Shown: positions 18,828 through 27,074 of the stretch, piece by piece
How the letters are laid out: each line of letters begins with the position of its first letter
Numbering within the stretch: position 1 is the stretch's first letter
DNA from: Stenotrophomonas maltophilia
GTDB taxonomy: Bacteria; Pseudomonadota; Gammaproteobacteria; Xanthomonadales; Xanthomonadaceae
Direction of reading: 5' to 3'
Length of the DNA: 64,000 nt
Assembly: GCF_002205165.1 (NCBI RefSeq)
Contig: NZ_NIVS01000003.1
Coordinates: 1-64,000, forward strand
Program-made: the position numbers and the translations under genes
Notes under the pieces: model-generated
Told to the model about the DNA's origin: nothing
What the model saw: the letters and a program-made list of their open reading frames with translations, nothing else
Databases searched by the model: none

Positions 18828-18922
18828 GTAGAGCCGAGCCATGCTCGGCTGCCTTGGGTTGATGGGTGCGCCGGCGATCGGCTTCGTCACCGGCGGGCCT
18901 GCCGAGCATGGCTCGGCACTAC
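18828..18922. repeat. Inverted pair of GTAG (SMAG-type) repeats
   Basis: A GTAG unit with stem AGCCGAGC/GCTCGGCT lies at 18828-18851, and an inverted copy ending CACTAC lies at 18901-18922. The pair is separated by about 50 bp and could fold into a larger hairpin. It sits between the divergent TonB receptor and upp genes. Head-to-head REP pairs are common in Stenotrophomonas chromosomes. Confidence 0.75.
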
Positions 18923-19001
18923 CGGGCATGGCGGCTTCGGCTTTTGGCTTCGGTTGGGCGTTGCGGCACACTAGTGACCTCTCCTCTCCCCTGATTCCCC
19001 C

Positions 19002-19637
19002 ATGAAAATCGTCGAAGTGCGCCATCCGCTGGTGCAGCACAAGATCGGCCTGATGCGCGATGCGTCCCTGAGCACCAAGGACTTCCGCGAGCTGGCCAAT
19101 GAACTCGGTGGGCTGCTGGCCTACGAGGCCACCGCCGATCTGGATACCGAGGCCCACACCATGGCCGGCTGGGCCGGCCCGGTGACGGTGCAGCGCATCG
19201 CCGGGGCCAAGATCACCGTAGTGCCGATCCTGCGCGCCGGCCTGGGCATGCTCAGTGGCGTGCTCTCGCTGATCCCCGCCGCGCGGGTGAGCGTGGTCGG
19301 CCTGCAGCGCGATGAGGAAACCCTGCAGCCGGTGCCCTACTTCGAACGCCTGACCGGCCGCCTGGAAGAGCGCGATGCGCTGATCCTGGACCCGATGCTG
19401 GCCACCGGCGGCACCCTGATCGCCACCATCGACATGCTCAAGCGTGCCGGCGCGCGCCGCATCAAGGGGATCTTCCTGGTCGCCGCACCGGAAGGCATCG
19501 CCGCCGTGCAGGCCGTGCACCCGGACGTGGAGATCTTCACCGCCGCCATCGATGCCCAGCTCAACGAGAAGGGCTACATCCTGCCGGGCCTGGGCGATGC
19601 CGGCGACCGGATTTTCGGGACCCGCGTGGTCGGTTGA
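19002..19637 (+). CDS. upp: Uracil phosphoribosyltransferase
   Basis: This 211-residue cytoplasmic enzyme converts uracil and PRPP to UMP in pyrimidine salvage. It begins [20 protein letters not shown], typical of Upp. The PRPP-binding motif DPMLATGGT is near residue 130, and the C-terminal uracil-site stretch [12 protein letters not shown] is present. Length is normal. A perfect GC hairpin follows the stop. Neighbouring genes are unrelated in function. Confidence 0.95.
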   Translation: MKIVEVRHPLVQHKIGLMRDASLSTKDFRELANELGGLLAYEATADLDTEAHTMAGWAGPVTVQRIAGAKITVVPILRAGLGMLSGVLSLIPAARVSVVGLQRDEETLQPVPYFERLTGRLEERDALILDPMLATGGTLIATIDMLKRAGARRIKGIFLVAAPEGIAAVQAVHPDVEIFTAAIDAQLNEKGYILPGLGDAGDRIFGTRVVG

Positions 19638-19651
19638 TCCACTCGCTCCGA

Positions 19652-19675
19652 CCGGCGGCCAGCACCGGCCGCCGG
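19652..19675 (+). terminator. GC hairpin after upp
   Basis: A perfect 9-bp stem CCGGCGGCC/GGCCGCCGG with a 6-base loop lies 14 bases after the upp stop. No T-run follows, so termination is uncertain. Confidence 0.4.
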
Positions 19676-19745
19676 CGCTTCACACGGCCTAGCCATGGCC
19701 GGGCAGAAGCTGCGCGCACCATCAACCCGTGCGTGGAGCTGCGTC

Positions 19746-20027
19746 ATGAAGACCCTGTCCCTGCTGGCCTGTCTGCTGTTTCTCAGCAGCCCTGTGGTTG
19801 TCAGTGCGGCCACGCCGCAGCAACAGCGGATGGCCGATTGCTCGGCCAGGAACAAAGGCAAGACCGGCGAGGACTACAAGACCGCGCAGAAGGCCTGCCT
19901 GAGCGCGCCGGCACCGGCGAGCACGCCGCAGGAGCGCATGAAGACCTGCAACGCCGATGCGGCCGCGAAGAAGCTGGCCGGCGATGCGCGCAAGACGTTC
20001 ATGAGCGGGTGTTTGAAGGCGCATTGA
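19746..20027 (+). CDS. PsiF-repeat exported protein
   Basis: This 93-residue protein has a signal peptide (about 1-22, ending VSAA) and two PsiF repeats of about 25 residues, each with a Cys pair (RMADCSARNKG...KACL and RMKTCNADAAA...SGCL). PsiF family proteins are phosphate-starvation inducible in enterobacteria; their function is unknown. The ATG at 19746 has GGAG upstream and starts the signal peptide directly. Presence near the phytase operon is suggestive, but the genes are on opposite strands. Confidence 0.8.
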   Translation: MKTLSLLACLLFLSSPVVVSAATPQQQRMADCSARNKGKTGEDYKTAQKACLSAPAPASTPQERMKTCNADAAAKKLAGDARKTFMSGCLKAH

Positions 20028-20168
20028 CGCGTCGAACCGGGTTGATGCCCGCGGCCGTGGGTGCCGTGCCGGCCACCGGTCCGCAGCTACCGGCGTGGTT
20101 GCGCAGCCGGTAATGCCGGGCGCTGCGCGGTACCACCGGCCAGTGCGCGGCCGGACCTGCCGCAGGCA

Positions 20169-21056
<888 letters not shown>

Positions 21057-21104
21057 TGGCAAATTATCGTCGCGCACCCGTTAAATATTCGCTAGCCATC
21101 GCCC

Positions 21105-21112
21105 ATGAAAAA
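21105..21112. mobile_element. Probable ICE end (attachment site)
   Basis: The octamer ATGAAAAA is the reverse complement of TTTTTCAT, the short target duplicated at the ends of Tn4371-family ICEs. It lies between the host MBL hydrolase and DUF2274, the gene that ends the trb cluster in this family. The second copy would be outside the window. About 210 bp between it and the first ICE terminator contain no gene I can support. Confidence 0.6.
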
Positions 21113-21325
21113 TGTCCGCTGTCAAGTCTTTGATGCAGACAGGCAGTGGCGCGAAAGGTCTTACGGAGCAACAAGTTAGGCCAGATTTCGGCCATCGAGT
21201 GCTCTTGCTGCTTTTCTCGCTAGGTGCCGCATAGGCGCTTCGCGGTAGCAAGCCCAGGGGCGGCGCAGCGGGCAAGGTCGCACTGTCATCATAGCCGCGG
21301 CTTGTCGCAAGCAGCCTCTCAAAGC

Positions 21326-21353
21326 GAAAGCGCAGCCGGTAGGCTGCGCTTTC
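21326..21353 (-). terminator. Terminator of the trb operon
   Basis: A perfect 12-bp stem GAAAGCGCAGCC/GGCTGCGCTTTC with a 4-base loop lies about 30 bp beyond the last trb-cluster gene. On the minus strand the stem ends in TTTC followed by GCTTT. It is well placed to end the long traG-trb transcript. Confidence 0.7.
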
Positions 21354-21384
21354 ATCGTGGGTGACAGCGGATGCGTCCGCATCG

Positions 21385-21630
21385 TCAGGACTGTTTCGGT
21401 GGCGCGGCCCTGGGCGCCGCTCCTTTCCTGAATCCTCGGTCGCCGGCGATGAACGCCTCCAGCATGTGCGGGATCAACTTCTCTGCATCGACGGCCTCGC
21501 CATACGCCTGCGCGTGCAGGGCGGCGTAGCGGTCGAGGTCTGCCTTCAGGTTGACCGGGCAGGCGAAGGTCAGCTTGAGGTTCTCAGTCTTGGGCAGCGG
21601 CCCAAGCCGCAGCTTCTTGGTCGCGTTCAT
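21385..21630 (-). CDS. DUF2274 protein
   Basis: This 81-residue protein is of unknown function. It has a family-typical middle segment (LKLTFACPVNLKADLDRYA) and a Pro/Ala-rich basic tail. Its ATG overlaps the trbI stop (ATGA). DUF2274 follows trbI in Tn4371-type ICEs, so it is part of the transfer operon. The fold suggests a small helical protein, possibly an RHH-like DNA binder; that is a guess. Confidence 0.82.
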   Translation of the reverse strand: MNATKKLRLGPLPKTENLKLTFACPVNLKADLDRYAALHAQAYGEAVDAEKLIPHMLEAFIAGDRGFRKGAAPRAAPPKQS

Positions 21631-22901
21631 TGCGAAGCTCCCCGATTGAAGAACAGAGGCTGGTACGGCCGCAGCACCAGATCCCGGTTGACGATAATCC
21701 GCACCGGCAGGCCCGGTCGCTCGGTCAGCGTCGGCTGGATGTTCATGTTGCGCCGGGTGATTTCCTGGCCGACCTGGTTGATGCTGTCCTGGGCGCTGTC
21801 ACGGCCAGCGATGACGATGCGGTTGCCGTCCTGGCGGTTCTCCGGCGCGGCCAGTTCTGCGCCGACGCCCAGCAGCGTCGTCAGCACCGCACCGGCAAAG
21901 ATGCGGTTCCAGTGCCAGTCCACGTCGTCCTCCAAGCCCGCGTAGCCGGCCGGGTCGGTGCCCACTAGGTTGTCGAGCGTCAGCGAGGACGTGTCGGGCA
22001 AGATGATCCGGTTCCACACCACTTGCACGCGGCTCTGCCCGTAGCTGACCTGACTGTTGTAGCGCCCGAGGATGCGCGACCCCTGTGGGATCAGCAGGAA
22101 CTTGCCGGTGGCCGTGTCATAGACCGGCTCCGTCACAGTGCCGATCACGTCGCCCGGCAAGTCCGACTTGATGCCTGTCACCAGCGCGCCGGCGATCACC
22201 GTTCCGGCCATCACTTGATAAGGGGACGCGGGCAGCGCCAGATTGCCGGAATTGCGGGTTTCCGTAGAGCCGGCTTTCAGGAACGCCTCCTTCTGGTCTT
22301 GCCGGTTCTGCACGGCGTTCGGGTCGGCAGGCTGCGCCGCCACCGACGCCGGCCCGGCAGCGAGCGGGTCGAAGGCCGCGAGCGCGCTTGCACCGCCAGG
22401 CACACCCGGCGCTGCCTGCGCCACCGTGGTGGCGGCTTGGCCTTGGCCGCCCGAGCGGAAGAACACCGACGAAGCCGCAGCGGCTTCCGCCTCCTTACGC
22501 AAGGCATCGTTGGGATCGTGGCCGGGGGCCGCGTAGGCGGCCACGGCCGGCTGCTGCGAGTTCACGATGGCAGGGCCGAGGTCGCCCGGCAGCGGAGGCC
22601 CCAACTCGGGCACTTGCGGCGGCAGCTTCGAGTAGTCGGCCGGCAGGCCGTCCAGCCCCTCGGATTTCGAGACGCGATCGACGTTGTAAAGCTCGGTTTG
22701 CTCGTCGGCGCTGCGCCGCTGCGGTTGCAACGACCAGATCGTGGCGCCGAGCACGGCAACCGACAGACTGCCGACGAGGATAGCCAGCGTGCGTCGGTTC
22801 AGGCGCGTGACCGGGCGCGGCTGGGCGCGCAGCACCACCGCCTCGGGCGCGACCTTGCCCGCCTGCGGCGTGGCGAGGTCGGGGGTGTCGTCCTGGCTCA
22901 T
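21627..22901 (-). CDS. trbI: Conjugal transfer protein TrbI (VirB10-like)
   Basis: This 424-residue protein has one N-terminal transmembrane segment (RRTLAILVGSLSVAVLGATI, about 45-65), a Pro/Ala/Gln-rich periplasmic linker, and a C-terminal TrbI/VirB10 domain (about 220-410, LLIPQGSRILGRYNSQVSYG). It spans the envelope and links inner and outer complexes of the type IV secretion channel. The ATG at 22901 is preceded by GGAGGAATT and lies 2 bp after trbG. Confidence 0.92.
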   Translation of the reverse strand: MSQDDTPDLATPQAGKVAPEAVVLRAQPRPVTRLNRRTLAILVGSLSVAVLGATIWSLQPQRRSADEQTELYNVDRVSKSEGLDGLPADYSKLPPQVPELGPPLPGDLGPAIVNSQQPAVAAYAAPGHDPNDALRKEAEAAAASSVFFRSGGQGQAATTVAQAAPGVPGGASALAAFDPLAAGPASVAAQPADPNAVQNRQDQKEAFLKAGSTETRNSGNLALPASPYQVMAGTVIAGALVTGIKSDLPGDVIGTVTEPVYDTATGKFLLIPQGSRILGRYNSQVSYGQSRVQVVWNRIILPDTSSLTLDNLVGTDPAGYAGLEDDVDWHWNRIFAGAVLTTLLGVGAELAAPENRQDGNRIVIAGRDSAQDSINQVGQEITRRNMNIQPTLTERPGLPVRIIVNRDLVLRPYQPLFFNRGASQ

Positions 22902-22903
22902 GG

Positions 22904-23908
22904 TCAATTCCTCCGTGCCACGCCATCCGTGCGCTCGATCCGCACCACGTCGCCCTTGTCGCCACCCAGGCGCAGCTCTGCCGCGCCAAAGAGGCGATCC
23001 ACGATGTAGTACGGCGAGCGGAAGCGGTAGTTCACCAGTTGCCCGTCGCCTTCCGGCCCTATTACGAACAGCGGCGGCAGTTCGCCTTGCGCGATGCCGG
23101 CGGGGAACTGGATATAGACCTTCTGCCCGTCGTCGAAGGCGCGCAACGGCTTCCACGACGGACTACTGCCGCTGATCGCGTAGCGGAAGCGCAGGTTCTC
23201 CAGCGCCAGCCCGGTATCGACCGGCGCGGCGGCGCTGGCCGCCTGCGCCTGACGCTGCAAGGCCAGCATTCGGTCGCGCGGGTACTCCCAGGACACCGAT
23301 GCCATCCACGTCTTTTCCGTCGAGGACAGCTCCAGCAGGTACGTCCTGCGGCTGGTGGTGATGACGAGATTGGTCTTGAGGCCAGAGCGGATGGGTTTAA
23401 CCAGCACGTTCACGCGCAAGTCGGCGCCGTTACCGCTGGACGTGTCGCCCACGATCCAGCGCACGGTATCGCCGGCGGCCACCGTCACCAGTTCCTCGCC
23501 CGGTTGCAAGGCAATCACGGTCACGCGGCCCACGGCCGCATAGACTTGGTAGAGCGCGCCATCGGTGAAGGGCCACACCTGAATCGCGTTGACATAGCCC
23601 TCGCGCGTGGGCGCGACGCGGGCCTCGGCATTGGCGCGCGAGACGCGCACCTTCTCGTCTGCCGGTTCCGGCGCGGGTTTGGCATCTTCCGCCTCGGGCA
23701 CGGGCTTCAACTGGGCTGGCATCGGCAGCACCTCGGGCACGGCCACCACCTCCACCGGCGCGGGCGGCTCTGGCAGCGGCTGGGCCTGCACCGGCTCATC
23801 GAGCGAGATCACAGGCGGCGGCTTGCCTTGCGTGGCGCAGCCCGCGAACAAGACCGTCGAGGCCAGCAGGATCACCGGCAAAGCGGTTTTACGGAAAAGA
23901 TCATTCAT
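22904..23908 (-). CDS. trbG: Conjugal transfer protein TrbG (VirB9-like)
   Basis: This 334-residue outer-membrane-associated T4SS component is also a lipoprotein, with lipobox FAGC (Cys24). A Pro/Glu-rich linker of about 80 residues is followed by the VirB9 domain, which ends YYIVDRLFGAAELRLGG. Length is typical of Tn4371-type TrbG. The ATG at 23908 overlaps the trbF stop, and this decides the start over a long upstream open frame that runs antisense to other genes. Confidence 0.92.
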   Translation of the reverse strand: MNDLFRKTALPVILLASTVLFAGCATQGKPPPVISLDEPVQAQPLPEPPAPVEVVAVPEVLPMPAQLKPVPEAEDAKPAPEPADEKVRVSRANAEARVAPTREGYVNAIQVWPFTDGALYQVYAAVGRVTVIALQPGEELVTVAAGDTVRWIVGDTSSGNGADLRVNVLVKPIRSGLKTNLVITTSRRTYLLELSSTEKTWMASVSWEYPRDRMLALQRQAQAASAAAPVDTGLALENLRFRYAISGSSPSWKPLRAFDDGQKVYIQFPAGIAQGELPPLFVIGPEGDGQLVNYRFRSPYYIVDRLFGAAELRLGGDKGDVVRIERTDGVARRN

Positions 23909-24609
23909 GGCTTGGCTCCTTCGGAAGAATCCAGTTCGCGGCTCCACGACAGGCCGTTGACGTAGATGCCCAGGGGGTTCTTGCGCAGGCGTTCTTCGGT
24001 GCGCGGCGGCTGAAGCACGATGGACACCACTGCCGTCCACCGCTCCAAGCCCGCCGCGGCGCCGTTGACGTAGCGGCGTTCCGTCCAGCGAACGTTGAAA
24101 GACGTGTCGCTGGCGCGCACGACGCTGGTGATCTGCACCGTCACCGACTCCTTGCCGATGCGCGCGAACGGGTCGTTGACCCGTGCGTAGTCGTTGAGCA
24201 CGGCCGCGCCCTTGTCGGTCGTGTAGTCGTAGGCGTCGAGCCAGTTCTGCCGCACCACGATGGGGTCGATGGACAGCGAGCGCACCAGCGTCACGAAGCG
24301 CGCGATGTGGTACGCGGTCTGCGCATCGTTGGGCCGGTACGGCGTGGCGGCTTCGCCCACGGCGCGCACTTGGCCCGCGTTGTCCACCTCTACGACGTAG
24401 GGCGTCACGAAGGACTGCGCCGAGCGCCACACCAGGCCGCCGGCCATCAACAGCGCGAGCGTGAGGCAGCCGAAGGCCATCAGCCGCCAGTTCTTCGCCT
24501 GCACGCGCGGCGTTCCGATACGGTCGTCCCACACCTGGCCGGCAGCTTGGTACGGCGTGGCAGGCTGCGGCGTGTCGGCGTAGCGCACCTGCGGTTTCTT
24601 GAATCGCAT
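23905..24609 (-). CDS. trbF: Conjugal transfer protein TrbF (VirB8-like)
   Basis: This 234-residue inner-membrane protein has a cytoplasmic N-terminus of about 40 residues, one transmembrane helix (FGCLTLALLMAGGLVW, about 47-62) and a periplasmic VirB8-like domain with the conserved RWTERRY and PLGIYVNGLSWSREL segments. It helps assemble the T4SS core. It overlaps trbG by 4 bp and is 12 bp after trbL. Confidence 0.92.
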   Translation of the reverse strand: MRFKKPQVRYADTPQPATPYQAAGQVWDDRIGTPRVQAKNWRLMAFGCLTLALLMAGGLVWRSAQSFVTPYVVEVDNAGQVRAVGEAATPYRPNDAQTAYHIARFVTLVRSLSIDPIVVRQNWLDAYDYTTDKGAAVLNDYARVNDPFARIGKESVTVQITSVVRASDTSFNVRWTERRYVNGAAAGLERWTAVVSIVLQPPRTEERLRKNPLGIYVNGLSWSRELDSSEGAKP

Positions 24610-24621
24610 GGTCGGTTCTCC

Positions 24622-26007
24622 TTATGAATCGGAATCGCGCAGGCTCGGCCCCTGGCCGGAGCCGCCGCCATCGCCACCGCGCAGCGCGTGGGCGGTGGTG
24701 GTCGCGGCATGGGTGAGTTGCTGGCGACGATGCAGGCGCTTGGCCCAAGCGGGCTGTTCCTGCGTCTGCGCAGTAGCGGCGCCGGATGCGGCCTCGCCTG
24801 CGGCGCCCTGACCGGATGCCGCGCCCGCGCCGCCATCGGCGGCAGCGCCATTCCAGCCAGCGCGGAAGGGAGCGGCCATGCGTTGCCCGGCAGCGGAGGC
24901 GCGGGATGCAGCCGCGCGTCCGGTGGACTGCGCGCCGGTCTTGGCGACGTTGCCTAGGCCCGCCATCGCGCCCTTTGCGCCGCCGCCAGCGGCGGCGGAA
25001 CCGGCCTGGAACGCCGACTTCGCACTGCTGGCCGCCGACGTGGCGGCGCGCGCACCGCTACCGGCCAGCTTGGCGGCAGCCGGGGCCATGCGCGCGCCAG
25101 CAGCCACGGCGCCACCCACGCCCGTCGCGGCGGCGCCGATGGCGACGGCCGTGCCGGCAGCGCCGACAGCAGCACCGGCCATTGCGCCAGCGCCGAGCTG
25201 CGGCGCACCGGACACGAGGCCCGTGGCGATGCCGGGGCCGAAGATCCCGAGCGCCAGCAAGGTGAGCGAGGCCAGCATGATGACCAGCGCGTGGTCGATA
25301 GACGGCTCGGCGGGATGGACTTGGAACTGAGCGAACAAGCCCGAGCCGATACCGACGATCACGGCCAGCACCAGAACCTTGACGCCGGAGGCCACCACGT
25401 TGCCCAAGACCTTTTCGGCGAGGAACGCGGTCTTGTTCCAGAGCGCGAATGGCACCAGCACGAATCCGGCGAGCGTGGTCAGCTTGAACTCGATCAGCGT
25501 GATGAACAGTTGGATCGCCAGCACGAAGAAGCACAAGACCACGACCAGCCACGCGAGGAACATCACCACGATGGGGTCGAGGTTCACGAACACTTCGGGA
25601 AAGCCCGCCATCTCGCCGATCTGCTCCAGAATCGGCGCCCCGGCGTCGATGCCGGTTTTCGCCAACCGGCCCGGCTGCAGGAAGTTTTCCATCGTGATGG
25701 CCGAGCCGGTGGCGGTGATGCCCAATCCCGCAAACGAGCGGAACACGATGCTGGCCAGCCAGTTGAAGTTGTTGATGATGTAGGCGAAGGCACCGACGTA
25801 GAGCACCTTGCGCAGCAGCTTGGCGATCACGTCCTCGCCCTGGCCGGTGGCATGGCTCATGGCCCAATACAGGCCGGCGATCGTCATGTCGATGACGATC
25901 AGCGTGGCCGTGAGGAACGCCACTTCGCCCCGCAGCAGCCCGAAACCCGAGTCGATATAAGCGGCAAAGGTGTTGAGAAATTGGTCGATGATGGTCACGT
26001 CATTCAT
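24622..26007 (-). CDS. trbL: Conjugal transfer membrane protein TrbL (VirB6-like)
   Basis: This 461-residue polytopic protein has five to six hydrophobic helices in the first 270 residues (for example FLTATLIVIDMTIAGLYWA and LVVVLCFFVLAIQLFITLI). A long Ala/Gly-rich low-complexity region (about 275-430) and a basic Gln/Arg tail follow. It forms the inner-membrane part of the channel. The ATG overlaps the stop of the TrbK-like gene. Confidence 0.9.
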   Translation of the reverse strand: MNDVTIIDQFLNTFAAYIDSGFGLLRGEVAFLTATLIVIDMTIAGLYWAMSHATGQGEDVIAKLLRKVLYVGAFAYIINNFNWLASIVFRSFAGLGITATGSAITMENFLQPGRLAKTGIDAGAPILEQIGEMAGFPEVFVNLDPIVVMFLAWLVVVLCFFVLAIQLFITLIEFKLTTLAGFVLVPFALWNKTAFLAEKVLGNVVASGVKVLVLAVIVGIGSGLFAQFQVHPAEPSIDHALVIMLASLTLLALGIFGPGIATGLVSGAPQLGAGAMAGAAVGAAGTAVAIGAAATGVGGAVAAGARMAPAAAKLAGSGARAATSAASSAKSAFQAGSAAAGGGAKGAMAGLGNVAKTGAQSTGRAAASRASAAGQRMAAPFRAGWNGAAADGGAGAASGQGAAGEAASGAATAQTQEQPAWAKRLHRRQQLTHAATTTAHALRGGDGGGSGQGPSLRDSDS

Positions 26008-26336
26008 GGCGTGTCCTCCGGTTCGGCGGGAACGGCCGGCGCCATGCCATCGGCCGGTTCATCGAAGCTCGGCGGGATCGGCGGCAGGTCGGCCAAGGTC
26101 TGGTATTCATCCGGCCCAGCCTGGCCGGAGAAGAAGCGCCGCCGGAAGGCTTCGGCGGCGGCGCGGCAAGCGTCCTCGCCCGCGGCCTGCCGGTCTGCCG
26201 CGCATTGCGCGCGCAATGCCTTCAGCCGCACGGGATCGGCGGCCAGAGCATCGGCAAGGTTGTCGGCCGGCTGCTTGCCGCAAGCGGCCAGCAGCACGAC
26301 AAGCACCACAACAGACGGGGCGAGGACGCATCGCAT
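26004..26336 (-). CDS. trbK: TrbK/EexN-like entry-exclusion lipoprotein
   Basis: This 110-residue lipoprotein has lipobox LLAACG (Cys19). A conserved helix core follows (LAADPVRLKALRAQC...DACRAAAEAFRRRFF) with two Cys residues. Its position between trbJ and trbL is that of trbK, which blocks redundant conjugation into cells already carrying the element. It is a paralogue of the lipoprotein encoded at 33950-34228. The C-terminal 35 residues are Pro/Asp/Glu-rich. Confidence 0.75.
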   Translation of the reverse strand: MRCVLAPSVVVLVVLLAACGKQPADNLADALAADPVRLKALRAQCAADRQAAGEDACRAAAEAFRRRFFSGQAGPDEYQTLADLPPIPPSFDEPADGMAPAVPAEPEDTP

Positions 26337-26348
26337 GGCGGCCTCCCG

Positions 26349-27074
26349 TCAGTTGCCGTAGAAGTTCACTGACTGGGGCGTGTACGGCGTGCCTTCGCCC
26401 AGGAAACGCCGCCGCACTTCGCGGGCGCGCTCCGTGGCTGCCGCCTGCCGCGCCAGCTCCAGCGACGCCGCCCGGTCTTGCGTGATCTGGAGCCGCTGCG
26501 ATTGGATCGACTGCTTGGCCTGCAAGGCCAGCAACTGATTCATGGCCTGCATCGCCTGCAACGCACCTTCGGCCGACTGGCTCTTGCCAACGAGATCGGC
26601 CAGCACGCTTTCGTCTTCGCCCAGGTTCTGCGACACCTGGGCCTGCATCTGCATAGTGGTCTGCAAGCCGTTGAGCGTGTTCCGCCAACGCTCCTGCGCG
26701 TCGCGGTACATCTGGTCGCCGCTGACGGTGGCGGCGTACTGCTCGGGATAAAGGCGCGCGAACTCCCGATCGAGGTTCGTCACGTCGTAGGCCAAGCCGC
26801 GCGCCTGGGCGATCAGCCGCTCGGTCGTCGCCAGATTGGCGCGCAACTGGTTCACCACGCTGGACGGCAGGCTGGCGAGGTTGCGCGCCTGGTTCATCAG
26901 CATCTGCGCTTCGTTCTGGAGCTGCTGGATCTGGTTGTTGATCTGCTCCAGCGTGCGGATCGCGGTCAGCGTGTTCTGCACGAGGTTCGTGGGATCGACC
27001 ACGACCCATTGCGCATGGGCGGTGGCGGTGCAAAGCATGGCCGCGATGGCGGCGGCGACAAGACGCTTTTTCAT
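26349..27074 (-). CDS. trbJ: Conjugal transfer protein TrbJ (VirB5-like)
   Basis: This 241-residue periplasmic protein has a signal peptide (1 to about 21, ending TAHA) and long Gln-rich coiled coils (TLEQINNQIQQLQNEAQMLM). It is probably a minor pilus component. The ATG overlaps the trbE stop. A 12-bp gap separates it from trbK. Confidence 0.9.
   Translation of the reverse strand: MKKRLVAAAIAAMLCTATAHAQWVVVDPTNLVQNTLTAIRTLEQINNQIQQLQNEAQMLMNQARNLASLPSSVVNQLRANLATTERLIAQARGLAYDVTNLDREFARLYPEQYAATVSGDQMYRDAQERWRNTLNGLQTTMQMQAQVSQNLGEDESVLADLVGKSQSAEGALQAMQAMNQLLALQAKQSIQSQRLQITQDRAASLELARQAAATERAREVRRRFLGEGTPYTPQSVNFYGN

Noticed and set aside
18729..19520. Upstream extension of the TonB receptor frame
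   Set aside because: The frame stays open through the antisense of upp, but signal peptide and ribosome site place the start at 18728.
21078..21384. tRNA gene as ICE integration target
   Set aside because: I looked for a cloverleaf and a TTCGA-type loop at the boundary and saw none; the ATGAAAAA site explains the insertion without a tRNA.
22902..24748. Long N-terminal extensions of trbI and trbG frames
   Set aside because: They run through the neighbouring trb genes in another frame; ribosome sites and 4-bp overlaps set starts at 22901 and 23908.
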